From a virus: 35,243 nt of DNA. The notes beneath the pieces were generated by a model. That model did no database searches, had not been told where the DNA came from, and worked only from the letters and a program-made list of their open reading frames with translations. Positions 23,337 to 31,137 of this stretch are shown here, in pieces. Location: IMG/VR virus record IMGVR_UViG_3300025286_000064, positions 1 through 35,243 of that record. One strand, written 5' to 3'. The translations under genes and the position numbers were made by a program. Numbering within the stretch: the first letter of the stretch is position 1; the number at the start of each line of letters is the position of its first letter.

Positions 23337-24197
23337 ATGGTTACGGCACATAGACTTGACGTACCCGAAAAGGGTATCTACATGGTATCCAAAGAACACT
23401 CCATGTTACTGAAAGCAGTTGAAACCCTGAGTGAACGAGGTCTCAACTGTAATGTTCTTATCCGTGGAAACACGGGATGTGGTAAGTCTGAACTGGTCAC
23501 CCAGTTCGCAGCAAAACATCAAAGACCTCTCGCAGTTCTTGAGGTGGGGCAACTATCGGAGTCAAAACAAATCTTCGGGTACACAGACCTACGAGATGGC
23601 GAAACTGTCTACATACCCGGACTCTTCACGCAAGCGATACAGACCCCTAATTGCGTAGTCCACCTACAAGAAATCAATCGCCCTGAGACCGACAAGGCTT
23701 TGAATGCTATATTCTCGGTACTCGACGATACTTTTAGAAGTGTATACGTTGACGAGTTACAATCCCATGTAAAAGTAGCACCTGGAGTAACCTTCTTTGC
23801 TACCTTGAACGAGGGCTACGAGTTTATAGGTACCATGCCACTCGATATGGCCTTGGAAAATAGGTTTGAGTTCAAGCTTGAAGTAGGGTACTTACCCCAG
23901 GGGATTGAACACAATATCCTGTTAATAAAAGGTCTTCTAGGTTCAGAGGAAACTACCAAACTCTTAAACATGGTCAACGCGCTCAGACATAACACAGAAA
24001 GTCCGGTACATATAAGCACCCGCGATACTATAAACATGGCGCGACTTATAGGTGCTGGGGTTAGTCTATTTCTAGCACTCAAAACTGTGGCAGGTTCTAG
24101 TATAGATAAACTGGAATCTATACTTCTTTCTAACCAGCTTACCGGTGGCGAAGACCTAGATATAGCTGAACTGTCTACCGCGTACGAGCCTATATAA
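23337..24197 (+). CDS. MoxR/CbbQ-type AAA+ ATPase, 286 aa
   Basis: AAA+ ATPases of the MoxR group remodel protein complexes, usually with a VWA-domain partner. Walker A is GNTGCGKS at 44-51. The Walker B position reads VVHLQE at 107-112, with Gln where Asp is usual and E112 kept, followed by the MoxR-typical INRPE. Sensor 1 is FFATLNEG near 153-160, and ENRF near 174-177 supplies the arginine finger. Length is normal for the group. The stop overlaps the VWA gene start by one base (TAATG), so the two are co-translated. A replication or host-takeover role is inferred from context. Confidence 0.88.
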   Translation: MVTAHRLDVPEKGIYMVSKEHSMLLKAVETLSERGLNCNVLIRGNTGCGKSELVTQFAAKHQRPLAVLEVGQLSESKQIFGYTDLRDGETVYIPGLFTQAIQTPNCVVHLQEINRPETDKALNAIFSVLDDTFRSVYVDELQSHVKVAPGVTFFATLNEGYEFIGTMPLDMALENRFEFKLEVGYLPQGIEHNILLIKGLLGSEETTKLLNMVNALRHNTESPVHISTRDTINMARLIGAGVSLFLALKTVAGSSIDKLESILLSNQLTGGEDLDIAELSTAYEPI

Positions 24198-25942
24198 TGA
24201 CAGACACCAAAGCATTATCAGATTCTTGGAGGGTTAACAGGTCTACGGTTAAAGCTATAGAACTAGCAAATGCTATCCGTGCATTATCCAAGGTTGTAGG
24301 AAGTGTGCATAAAGGTAAACGACACAGTACCATAGCCTTTAATACCGAAGCGCAATCCTACAACCAGCAGTCTGATGTGATACGAATAGACCCAACCTTC
24401 GCATCGAAGTCACTCCCAATAACCTCAGAGGATTTCGATGTTCTGTGCGGTCATGCCGCGCACGAAGCTGGACATTCTCTGGTAGATTCAGTGGCGGTAT
24501 TTCGTAAGGGGTCGGAAGCACCACTACGAACCGATCACAATAAAATAGGCTATGCAGAGGTTGCAAGAGTTGGCGAAGAAATCGTAGTAGATTACACCGT
24601 CGGGAGTTTGAATCCGGTACTTGGAGACTACATAAGACGAGGTAGAAAAGCCTATTCGGTTCCTCGGTCTAAGCTAAACTGGGCAGATATAATAGTAGCT
24701 TGGACTGCTGTAGCCGTATACGGGCATTTACCTAACCCAGATGCTCCAACTCGGGTTCTCTCAGCACTTAAAATTTGCATGACGGCTACCCAGAAACTTA
24801 GAACTACCCCGCATTTACCTATACGCGCTAGGATTCTCCTCTATGACCAGGTTGCAACAGAACTAAAGGAGGTTCTAAAACAGGATAAGATTGAGCAGAA
24901 ACTTACTAATAAAGGTCCTAAGAACATGATAGAGGGGCATACCCGTAAACAACTTCAACAGGAGGCAACCAAAGAACTATATGATACATCAGAGGAACCT
25001 AGCACACCAGAAGATGCTACAACCTCGGAAGATGAAAACACTGTAACTTCTGAAGGTCAAGAAAACCCTAATACGTTGGTTCCCCCAGATAGTGCTGATA
25101 CTCCCCTGCTACCGTCGCATAGCCCAGCCTCTATACCAGAAGAACTACAAGACCAAATAACCTCAATGATAAACGCGGAATCATCTGATATCAGTGATGA
25201 AATCCACAAGGTTATGGCTAAGTACCATATGAGGTCTAATGATCTTAGCCCGGTAGTCTGGCAGTTGTCTCAGGAGGAAAGAACCGACGAAATCGACGAT
25301 CAGTTATATCGAGAACTGGTATGGTTAAGAAACCTCAAGCATAACATAGGCCAAGAGGTGTTTAGGGCAGAACCACACGGGATAATAGATCAACACCGGA
25401 TTCACCGAGCAACAATAGATGGTCTGGTATTCAAACAGAAGAGGAGGCGACCGCGAAAAGATTTGGAATTGGTTTTACTTCTAGATGCCTCGGATAGTAT
25501 GAGAGGTGAAAATTCAATTGTGTTCAAAGCGGCACATACCCTACATAGAATTATACCAGCATCTACAATCATAACCTATAACAAACATCGTACTATAACA
25601 ATGGAGGTTTCATCCAGTGTGGGTAAACCCTCTAGAAAAGTAAGCCCTACAGGTATGACTCCATCCGGTACCGCACTACTAGCTACCGCCAAGAGGTTCC
25701 CCCAAGCCCTTATTATCCACTTCACCGACGGCTTTAGTAACCACGGGCCTGATACAAAACAAGCATATACCATGATAGAGAAGGAGTACCCGAATACCTC
25801 TTTTATAGAGGTTCAGTATGGCAGACCAAAGCCTACCCCTAAAGGAACTTATCCTGAGATGGTTTCTTTAGTTAGCCTAGATACCATTAGCGAATTCCCA
25901 ACGTTACTACGAGAAGTAATTAAACCCTGGGCATTAGGTTAG
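24197..25942 (+). CDS. HEAGH metallopeptidase-like plus VWA-domain protein, 581 aa
   Basis: Partner of the adjacent AAA+ ATPase. The N-terminal half has HAAHEAGH, with HExxH at 89-93 (H89, E90, H93), and VGEEIVVDY around 125-133 as a possible downstream acidic ligand. This arrangement is seen in CobT/VWA-type proteins. An acidic, Ser/Thr/Pro-rich linker spans about 260-320. The C-terminal VWA domain carries a full MIDAS metal site: D430-x-S432-x-S434, T492 and D511 (LDASDSM, SGTAL, FTDG). In MoxR-VWA and CobS-CobT pairs the ATPase acts on a target through the VWA protein. The target here is unknown and peptidase activity is unproven. Confidence 0.85.
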   Translation: MTDTKALSDSWRVNRSTVKAIELANAIRALSKVVGSVHKGKRHSTIAFNTEAQSYNQQSDVIRIDPTFASKSLPITSEDFDVLCGHAAHEAGHSLVDSVAVFRKGSEAPLRTDHNKIGYAEVARVGEEIVVDYTVGSLNPVLGDYIRRGRKAYSVPRSKLNWADIIVAWTAVAVYGHLPNPDAPTRVLSALKICMTATQKLRTTPHLPIRARILLYDQVATELKEVLKQDKIEQKLTNKGPKNMIEGHTRKQLQQEATKELYDTSEEPSTPEDATTSEDENTVTSEGQENPNTLVPPDSADTPLLPSHSPASIPEELQDQITSMINAESSDISDEIHKVMAKYHMRSNDLSPVVWQLSQEERTDEIDDQLYRELVWLRNLKHNIGQEVFRAEPHGIIDQHRIHRATIDGLVFKQKRRRPRKDLELVLLLDASDSMRGENSIVFKAAHTLHRIIPASTIITYNKHRTITMEVSSSVGKPSRKVSPTGMTPSGTALLATAKRFPQALIIHFTDGFSNHGPDTKQAYTMIEKEYPNTSFIEVQYGRPKPTPKGTYPEMVSLVSLDTISEFPTLLREVIKPWALG

Positions 25943-25944
25943 AT

Positions 25945-26187
25945 ATGGAACATATTATACCACCAACACATCAGACCGTTATTGTGTTTACTACCGATCC
26001 GTCAAATGCACATATACTAACCCCTCTGGTAGAAGGACCTGTTGATGCACTATATATAATGGAGGGACCGCAACATCCTATCTACACCCTCTGTGGTTCA
26101 GGGTTCTTGCCTAACCAAATCTCCGAGGTAGGCCCAGCCAGTATGGCTACAAGTCCTACCTGTATTCCATGTAGTGATGCGTTATGA
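25945..26187 (+). CDS. Small Cys-motif protein, 80 aa
   Basis: Strands in the first 40 residues are followed by YTLCGSGFL and TCIPC near the end (C50, C73, C76). The spacing suggests a zinc site with one further ligand, perhaps H44. Similar TLCG...TCxxC tails occur in small actinobacterial and phage proteins. No role is known. It lies two bases after the VWA gene and overlaps the RepA-like gene in an ATGA, so all belong to one message. Confidence 0.6.
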   Translation: MEHIIPPTHQTVIVFTTDPSNAHILTPLVEGPVDALYIMEGPQHPIYTLCGSGFLPNQISEVGPASMATSPTCIPCSDAL

Positions 26188-26918
26188 CATTTCAATCCTA
26201 CCAGGACATCATGTTATGGAGACCACCACCTGTAAAAAGTGTAATTGGTGGAGGTATCTTGCATGAAGGTACCAAGCTAGTAATCTTTGGACTACCCAAA
26301 CGTCATAAAAGTGTCCTCGCACAACAACTAGCTTTTTGTTTAGCGGTGGGAACCCAGTGGCTAGGGTTTTATACCGAACGTTCGGTTGTAGGGTATGTAC
26401 AGGCAGAGGTTCCTCGCCCTATGTTTAGGCTACGAACCTTGAAGATGGGAGGTAACCAAACTGTACCCAACGACGCTCTGTACTTTATGACCAACTCTAT
26501 CATAAAACTTGACCGAGATTCTGGTATGAAAGACCTGATACGAAGTGTAGAGAAGGTTAATCCCAAGGTTCTTATCATTGACCCCATCTATAAGTTTACT
26601 ACAGGTTCCGAAGAGTCTACGCTCTTGCACTTTGTGGATAACATGGACCTACTAATTACCAAGTACGGCATGACTATAGTACTGGTACACCACTCACGTA
26701 AACCTAAAACATCGGTCTCTGGGGATATAGTAGATCAAGGAGGTTCTGAGTTACGAGGTCCTGTTATTGAACAATGGGCAGATTCCATTATACGCATTCA
26801 AGGTCCTCTAGAATCCGATGAACGGGTACTAGACTTTGAACTACGTCACGCCGAACAGATGATTGCACCTATAACGGTAAAATTAGATCGACAAAGACTT
26901 TGGTTCATGCGGGTTTAA
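26184..26918 (+). CDS. RepA/RecA-like ATPase (AAA_25 type), 244 aa
   Basis: This has the layout of hexameric RepA-type helicases or RecA-fold ATPases. WRPPPVKSVIGGGIL leads into the nucleotide site, where GLPKRHKS (36-43) stands at Walker A, with K42-S43 kept but His in place of the last Gly. Walker B is VLIIDPIY with D133, and LVHHSRKP with the following QGGSELRG matches the sensor and DNA-contact loops. Length is typical. No separate primase or DnaB-like helicase was found, so this may be the replicative helicase. It is the last gene of the operon that starts at 22929. Confidence 0.8.
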   Translation: MTFQSYQDIMLWRPPPVKSVIGGGILHEGTKLVIFGLPKRHKSVLAQQLAFCLAVGTQWLGFYTERSVVGYVQAEVPRPMFRLRTLKMGGNQTVPNDALYFMTNSIIKLDRDSGMKDLIRSVEKVNPKVLIIDPIYKFTTGSEESTLLHFVDNMDLLITKYGMTIVLVHHSRKPKTSVSGDIVDQGGSELRGPVIEQWADSIIRIQGPLESDERVLDFELRHAEQMIAPITVKLDRQRLWFMRV

Positions 26919-26926
26919 GGCACCAC

Positions 26927-26955
26927 TTGACTTGTTGAATGCTATGTGTTACAAT
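26927..26955 (+). promoter_or_regulatory. Promoter of the DNA-metabolism operon
   Basis: TTGACT (26927-26932), a 17-base spacer ending in ATGTGT, and TACAAT (26950-26955), preceded by CACCAC. It duplicates the layout of the promoter at 22929. Transcription would start near 26962 and enter the gene at 27052, and probably the genes through the polymerase. Confidence 0.8.
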
Positions 26956-27051
26956 ATAAGTGTAAGTAGTAGCTTTGGACTTGTGAACTATATTCAATGG
27001 TAAGTATAAATACTCTAGTCGATTTAATCAACAAACAGGAATAGGTGACGT

Positions 27052-27525
27052 ATGCGTATAACCTGGTCAAGGCGTAAGACTATATGTACCCTGTGCAGAG
27101 AGGATATAGTAGCTAAAATTCAACGACTTGATGATACCGTTAGGAATAATAATAAGATTCGTAGGTTACACTACCATCCCGAATGCTACATGTCTTACAT
27201 AAAGGCATGGGTAGAGAAACATCCCTATAGTCCGTTGACTTCAAACGGTGGGCGTCCTTCGTTGGGATTAACCGATAAAGAAGCCAAAGTTAGAAAACAA
27301 CTTTTATCTAACCTCAACTCACTTAGACGGTACTACTTCCCGACAGGGTCTGAGGCTAGGATAAACCTACAGGGTAATATAGAAACCCTAACAGCGAGAG
27401 ATTTGCGTAGGTTTAAGAATTACACCCGCCGGTATGTCGCTATAACAACCGCACTGGAAGAAGTTGGTGGTCTACCGGAAAGTCATGGAGGAACCCCAGA
27501 AACAGTGCGTAGGAGGTTATCATGA
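27052..27525 (+). CDS. Zinc-finger protein, 157 aa
   Basis: An N-terminal finger has C12-x2-C15 and H42-x2-C45 (ICTLCREDI and YHPECYMSY), like PARP- or LIM-type fingers, in a very basic protein. The middle is Lys/Arg-rich and helical (KEAKVRKQLLSNLNSLRRYY). DNA or RNA binding is likely. It is the first gene after the promoter at 26927 and is followed by a 125-base gap. Confidence 0.65.
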   Translation: MRITWSRRKTICTLCREDIVAKIQRLDDTVRNNNKIRRLHYHPECYMSYIKAWVEKHPYSPLTSNGGRPSLGLTDKEAKVRKQLLSNLNSLRRYYFPTGSEARINLQGNIETLTARDLRRFKNYTRRYVAITTALEEVGGLPESHGGTPETVRRRLS

Positions 27526-27547
27526 TATAATTTAACTCTTTTATATG

Positions 27548-27586
27548 GAAACGTAGTTTCTTACCATTGAATTAAGTTTACGTTTC
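27548..27586. repeat. Inverted repeat in the gap before the 256-residue gene
   Basis: GAAACGTA (27548-27555) and TACGTTTC (27579-27586) are perfect reverse complements separated by 23 bases. A further ACGTTT lies at 27614. The words may be binding sites or a long-loop hairpin. No T-run follows. I see no convincing promoter in this gap. Confidence 0.45.
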
Positions 27587-27650
27587 TAGCTATGAGAGTC
27601 CACGTATTGTGTCACGTTTAGTTTAGTAGTTAAATAAGGAGTTGGTTGTT

Positions 27651-28421
27651 ATGACCATGGGATCAGATTCTTCTGGACAGGGACTAAAACCTACATGGAG
27701 AGGTCTTAAACAGGGTGGTTCTTGGGCTACGCCTCTGGCTGAGTTTGTTGGTACTAATGCCCCGATTGGGCCTAACCACTCATGGAGAACTGAGGTTGGG
27801 CAGTTTGGACCTCAGATAGTCTTATGCTTTAACAGGCTACAAGTTATCAGGACTGATGCGCCCTACCCCAGTTCGGAAGTAGAATTGTGGTTGAAGTACT
27901 CTGAGCAGAAGAACTCTGCTTGGGGCCGGTTAGGAAAATCCATTGCTGACGCTCTTGGGGTAGAGTTAGACCTGCTGGATATAGAACAACTTAACGGTCA
28001 GCAGATGCACATGGCGCGCCATGACAATGTTGACTTTGGGTTCAAAGACCGTAATACAGGACAAGCTGCAACCGGTACTGTCTGGCAGTTGGTTAAACTT
28101 CTACAACCTGGAGAGTCTGTTACCCCTATATCCCAGGCTCCCCCGACTGTTCAACCCGCATTATTTACTGAGGCTACGGCAATTGCTGAACCAGCCCCAG
28201 TTGCTGCCCCACCTACAGTTTCCCCCGAACAGCAAGCGTTGAACCTACTTAATGGTAAGAGCCTTGCAGAGTTCTTCCAGTTCGCGCTTCCCGATACCTC
28301 AATCAGGGCAGATCAGTCTCTAATGACCGCAATTATGAACAATACTTTTGTAGAGGCTAAGATGGCTACGGGCGAGGTTACTAAGGATGAGCAGGGAGTT
28401 TACCACGTAACTGGTAGCTAA
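27651..28421 (+). CDS. Possible ssDNA-binding protein, 256 aa
   Basis: I choose the ATG at 27651, with AAGGAG about nine bases upstream. A TTG nine bases earlier lies within the site spacing. No family is recognised with certainty. Residues 25-150 look beta-rich with aromatic residues (QIVLCFNRLQVIR, EVELWLKYSEQ), as in OB-fold single-strand binders. A Pro/Ala linker follows (about 165-200), and the C-terminal 50 residues are helical with an acidic end. Position just before Cas4-like, Sak4-like and polymerase genes supports a single-strand binding role. The prediction rests mainly on context. Confidence 0.7.
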   Translation: MTMGSDSSGQGLKPTWRGLKQGGSWATPLAEFVGTNAPIGPNHSWRTEVGQFGPQIVLCFNRLQVIRTDAPYPSSEVELWLKYSEQKNSAWGRLGKSIADALGVELDLLDIEQLNGQQMHMARHDNVDFGFKDRNTGQAATGTVWQLVKLLQPGESVTPISQAPPTVQPALFTEATAIAEPAPVAAPPTVSPEQQALNLLNGKSLAEFFQFALPDTSIRADQSLMTAIMNNTFVEAKMATGEVTKDEQGVYHVTGS

Positions 28422-28435
28422 CTAAGAAGTGTAGT

Positions 28436-28480
28436 GCTCTCCTCTACCGATCTTATGGTAACGGGTTGGTAGGGGAGAGC
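28436..28480 (+). promoter_or_regulatory. Long hairpin between operon genes
   Basis: GCTCTCCTCTACC (28436-28448) pairs along 13 positions with GGTAGGGGAGAGC (28468-28480), with one G-U pair, around a 19-base loop. No T-run follows on either strand. It lies after the possible ssDNA-binding gene, where it could protect an abundant upstream message or be an RNase III-like processing site. Confidence 0.65.
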
Positions 28481-28496
28481 CATATGGAGTAGTAAT

Positions 28497-28694
28497 ATGC
28501 GAGAGAATTTCGATCACGGGGTAAAATGTACCTACTGCGGATGTAACTATACATGTAATTGTGAGTGGCCTGTTGGGAACCACATGTGTTCTAAGTGTGA
28601 TTTTGAGTCGGAAGAGGTTAAACGTGTAGGCACTTGCCGTGGCTATGGTTCAAATGTATTTTTTACTCCCGATTTCACTGTAGATAAGGAGTAG
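28497..28694 (+). CDS. Cys-rich zinc-binding protein, 65 aa
   Basis: Eight Cys occur in 65 residues: C11-x2-C14-x-C16, C20-x-C22, C31-x2-C34 and C47. One or two zinc sites are likely. The ATG follows GGAG. No family is recognised. It sits between the hairpin and the Cas4-like nuclease gene, with two bases before the latter. Confidence 0.6.
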   Translation: MRENFDHGVKCTYCGCNYTCNCEWPVGNHMCSKCDFESEEVKRVGTCRGYGSNVFFTPDFTVDKE

Positions 28695-28696
28695 GT

Positions 28697-29608
28697 ATGC
28701 CTTTAACCAAGTTTAGATGTCCTGATAAGAAGACTATTCCTATACCAGATTGCCTTAGTAAATGTAGGATGTCTACCCGTTGCCTTACAAAACCTACACT
28801 CCTAGCTATTGTAGGAGGTCAACGAGAATGGTCTGGAACTCCATCTACTACACAACTGCTTAATGGCACCATGATGGAGTACCTAAAAATTACTAAGGAT
28901 TATGCAATTGATCCTAAGAGTAGAGCCTTTTCTCTTATGGGTATTGACCATCATGCTAGGTTAGCAAAACCTGTAGGAGATTGGGAAGCTGAGAAGAAGT
29001 TAGAGGGTCCAATTTCTGGAATAACTGATCTCATAATCCCAGATGAGGATAAACCTGGACATCATATCATAGTAGACCACAAGAACTTTGGCAGTTATAG
29101 AGTAGCTAAAGTAATAGGTCTAGAGAAATCCCATAAGCCACACCCCACTGAAACATATCGGTCTTCAGGTAGGTGGGGTAAGGCTGGCTCTCCTAAGAAT
29201 ATGGCAGTGTTTACCGTCAATGAGAATGCAAGAGAATACCAGCAGGAACAACTTCAACTTAATCAGTATAGGGTACTAGCAGAAAATGCTGGGTACAAAA
29301 TCTCCAAACTCCAACTACAAATTACTGTAAGGGATGGGGGAACACAAGCCGCACGGAGTAGGGGTGTCATGGATAATATCTACTACCCTGTGGATATACC
29401 AATTCTCCCTAATACAAATACTAACGGTCACTTCTCGGTCAAGTACGATGCACTTATGGATGCACTTAAAACAGGTAATGTGTCTGTTTGTACTGAAGAG
29501 GAACGGTGGCAAGATCGTAGGTGTGAGAACTATTGTGATGTGGCTGATGTGTGTGAGCATGGTTCACGGGTAAAATGGTTGAAGGAGCAGAAGAATGGAG
29601 CCACTTAA
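28697..29608 (+). CDS. Cas4/RecB-like PD-(D/E)XK nuclease, 303 aa
   Basis: Exonuclease-type fold with GITD (D111), IVDHKN (D127-H-K129) and the QxxxY motif at Q187-Y191 (QLNQY). DHHARL at 84-89 fits the upstream His seen in this group. Cys near the N-terminus (C19, C23 or C29) and C276, C280, C286 near the C-terminus suggest an iron-sulfur cluster as in Cas4 and AddB. It probably trims DNA ends during recombination or replication. There is no CRISPR locus here, so the Cas4 name describes fold only. GGAG precedes the ATG, and its end overlaps the Sak4-like gene by 14 bases. Confidence 0.82.
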   Translation: MPLTKFRCPDKKTIPIPDCLSKCRMSTRCLTKPTLLAIVGGQREWSGTPSTTQLLNGTMMEYLKITKDYAIDPKSRAFSLMGIDHHARLAKPVGDWEAEKKLEGPISGITDLIIPDEDKPGHHIIVDHKNFGSYRVAKVIGLEKSHKPHPTETYRSSGRWGKAGSPKNMAVFTVNENAREYQQEQLQLNQYRVLAENAGYKISKLQLQITVRDGGTQAARSRGVMDNIYYPVDIPILPNTNTNGHFSVKYDALMDALKTGNVSVCTEEERWQDRRCENYCDVADVCEHGSRVKWLKEQKNGAT

Positions 29609-30380
29609 TCAACTTGTGGGTGCAGTTTGGGGTGAGATTAAATCTGGGAAGAGTACCCTTGCGTTGACCTGGGATAAACCTCTTGTACATCTAGACTTCG
29701 ACCAAGGGTTTCATAGAGCAGAACCAAACTTTGCACATTGCAATATTGTAAAGGTTCCTAGGGACCAGCCCATTGAGTCATACCTTGTTGCAGGTGCAGA
29801 TATTATTACCAAGCCATATCAGATGCCGGTCAAGTGGGGTCAGACACTCACAGGGTACATTGATCTATGGAATGTGGTTGTAAATGATTTACGAGCCACC
29901 TACGAAAGTCCTCTTGTGAAAACCTTATGCATAGATACAGGCTCGGTGTTCTGGAATCTAAGAACCGGAGCACAGTTAGAGAAGGCACAACAGAGAAATC
30001 CCAGTAGAACCAGACTACAACAAATAGAATATGGAGAACCTAACTCTGATATGCGCGCTATGCTAGGTGCTTGCAGAACTTACAATAAGAACCTAATTAC
30101 GGTACACCATGTTGGGGGTGTGTACGAACCAAAACTCACAGCGCAAGGCGTAGAGGAAGTTAGGGTTGGGGATACTTACGCAGGGTGGACTCAAACAGGT
30201 GCTCTCGTTGACGTTGTTTTAAGGACTCATAAGATGTCTAAGAATGGGGTAAAACCCCAGATTGATGTGGAGATACTCACCTGTGGGTTAACCCTTGAGG
30301 CTGAAGGGGTTAAGGTTCCAAACGCATCCTTTGATACGTTGCTATGTGTAATAAATTCCTTGAGGGAACCCAATGGTTAG
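29595..30380 (+). CDS. Sak4-like RecA-fold ATPase (AAA_24), 261 aa
   Basis: Walker A is GEIKSGKST at 13-21, Walker B is LCIDTGS with D114, and LITVHHVGG follows at the sensor position. This matches the single-domain RecA-fold proteins of the Sak4 group, which promote single-strand annealing with a phage ssDNA-binding protein. Length is typical. The gene overlaps the nuclease before it and the ERCC4 gene after it, so the three are made together. A recombination mediator role is likely. Confidence 0.82.
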   Translation: MEPLNQLVGAVWGEIKSGKSTLALTWDKPLVHLDFDQGFHRAEPNFAHCNIVKVPRDQPIESYLVAGADIITKPYQMPVKWGQTLTGYIDLWNVVVNDLRATYESPLVKTLCIDTGSVFWNLRTGAQLEKAQQRNPSRTRLQQIEYGEPNSDMRAMLGACRTYNKNLITVHHVGGVYEPKLTAQGVEEVRVGDTYAGWTQTGALVDVVLRTHKMSKNGVKPQIDVEILTCGLTLEAEGVKVPNASFDTLLCVINSLREPNG

Positions 30381-31137
30381 ATCATTACCACATAACCCTG
30401 TATTAGTAATGGATGTTTTTGAAGGAAAAGCTAAAGGGGAAAACATTGAGAAGGAATTATCTAAGTACCTCACAATAGTTAGACAAAACTTGGTACCACT
30501 AGGTCTAGGTGACTACTTCTGGGTTGGGGTAGATAGTCTTAGGTATACACTTGAACATAAAACTGCGCGAGAACTACTCAGTGATATGGGTAACCGACTA
30601 GATACACAATTACGAAAGAATACCCAGAATGCCGATGATGTAGGGTTAATCTGGAATGGAATTATTACTCCGACTAGAAACGGTAAGGGGTGTTACCCTT
30701 GGAGTGTAAGTAAGACTGATTCTAGTGTAATGGTTCGGGGTAAAGCCTCACCGCATAGCTATCAAGAGGTTATTGGGTACATCTGGAGCCTTGAACATAA
30801 TGGTATCTCTGTTTACAACGTGCCTGACTGGAGAACCATGTGCAGGGCTATTGCCGAATTCGTATACAATACGCTTAAATCTGACCATAAAACCTTACGA
30901 CGGTATGTAAAGACTAAACCTGTAGTGCTTGATCCTGATGTACCAGAGATCGATAAGACTTATATCAAGACCTTGATGGGTATATCTGGTGCTAGGATAG
31001 GTGAAATAACAGCGAAGAAAATATTGAAAGCACACAAGACACCCTTTAATTATATGGTATCTGAAATCGGAGATAAGCCAGAGATTAGCGAAGCATTATA
31101 CAGGAATACCATGAAAGGAATTGGTAGAGAACCATAA
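30373..31137 (+). CDS. XPF/ERCC4-type structure-specific nuclease, 254 aa
   Basis: The N-terminal 90 residues match the ERCC4 nuclease pattern: VMDVFEGK, then LGLGDYFWVGVDSLRYTLEHK. GD47 corresponds to the conserved GD, and E61-H62-K63 stands where ERK is usual. TARELLSDMGNRLDTQL continues the pattern. A C-terminal helix-hairpin-helix-like part (GISGARIGEITAKKILKAH, about 203-221) fits DNA-junction binding. XPF-type nucleases cut branched DNA such as flaps and forks. Such genes are common in archaea and eukaryotes and uncommon in bacterial phages. The Arg to His change in the catalytic triplet is notable. Confidence 0.8.
   Translation: MVRSLPHNPVLVMDVFEGKAKGENIEKELSKYLTIVRQNLVPLGLGDYFWVGVDSLRYTLEHKTARELLSDMGNRLDTQLRKNTQNADDVGLIWNGIITPTRNGKGCYPWSVSKTDSSVMVRGKASPHSYQEVIGYIWSLEHNGISVYNVPDWRTMCRAIAEFVYNTLKSDHKTLRRYVKTKPVVLDPDVPEIDKTYIKTLMGISGARIGEITAKKILKAHKTPFNYMVSEIGDKPEISEALYRNTMKGIGREP

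Noticed and set aside
28697-29608. Cas4-like gene as part of a CRISPR system
   Set aside because: No repeat-spacer array and no other cas gene is visible. Cas4-like nucleases are common phage recombination enzymes.
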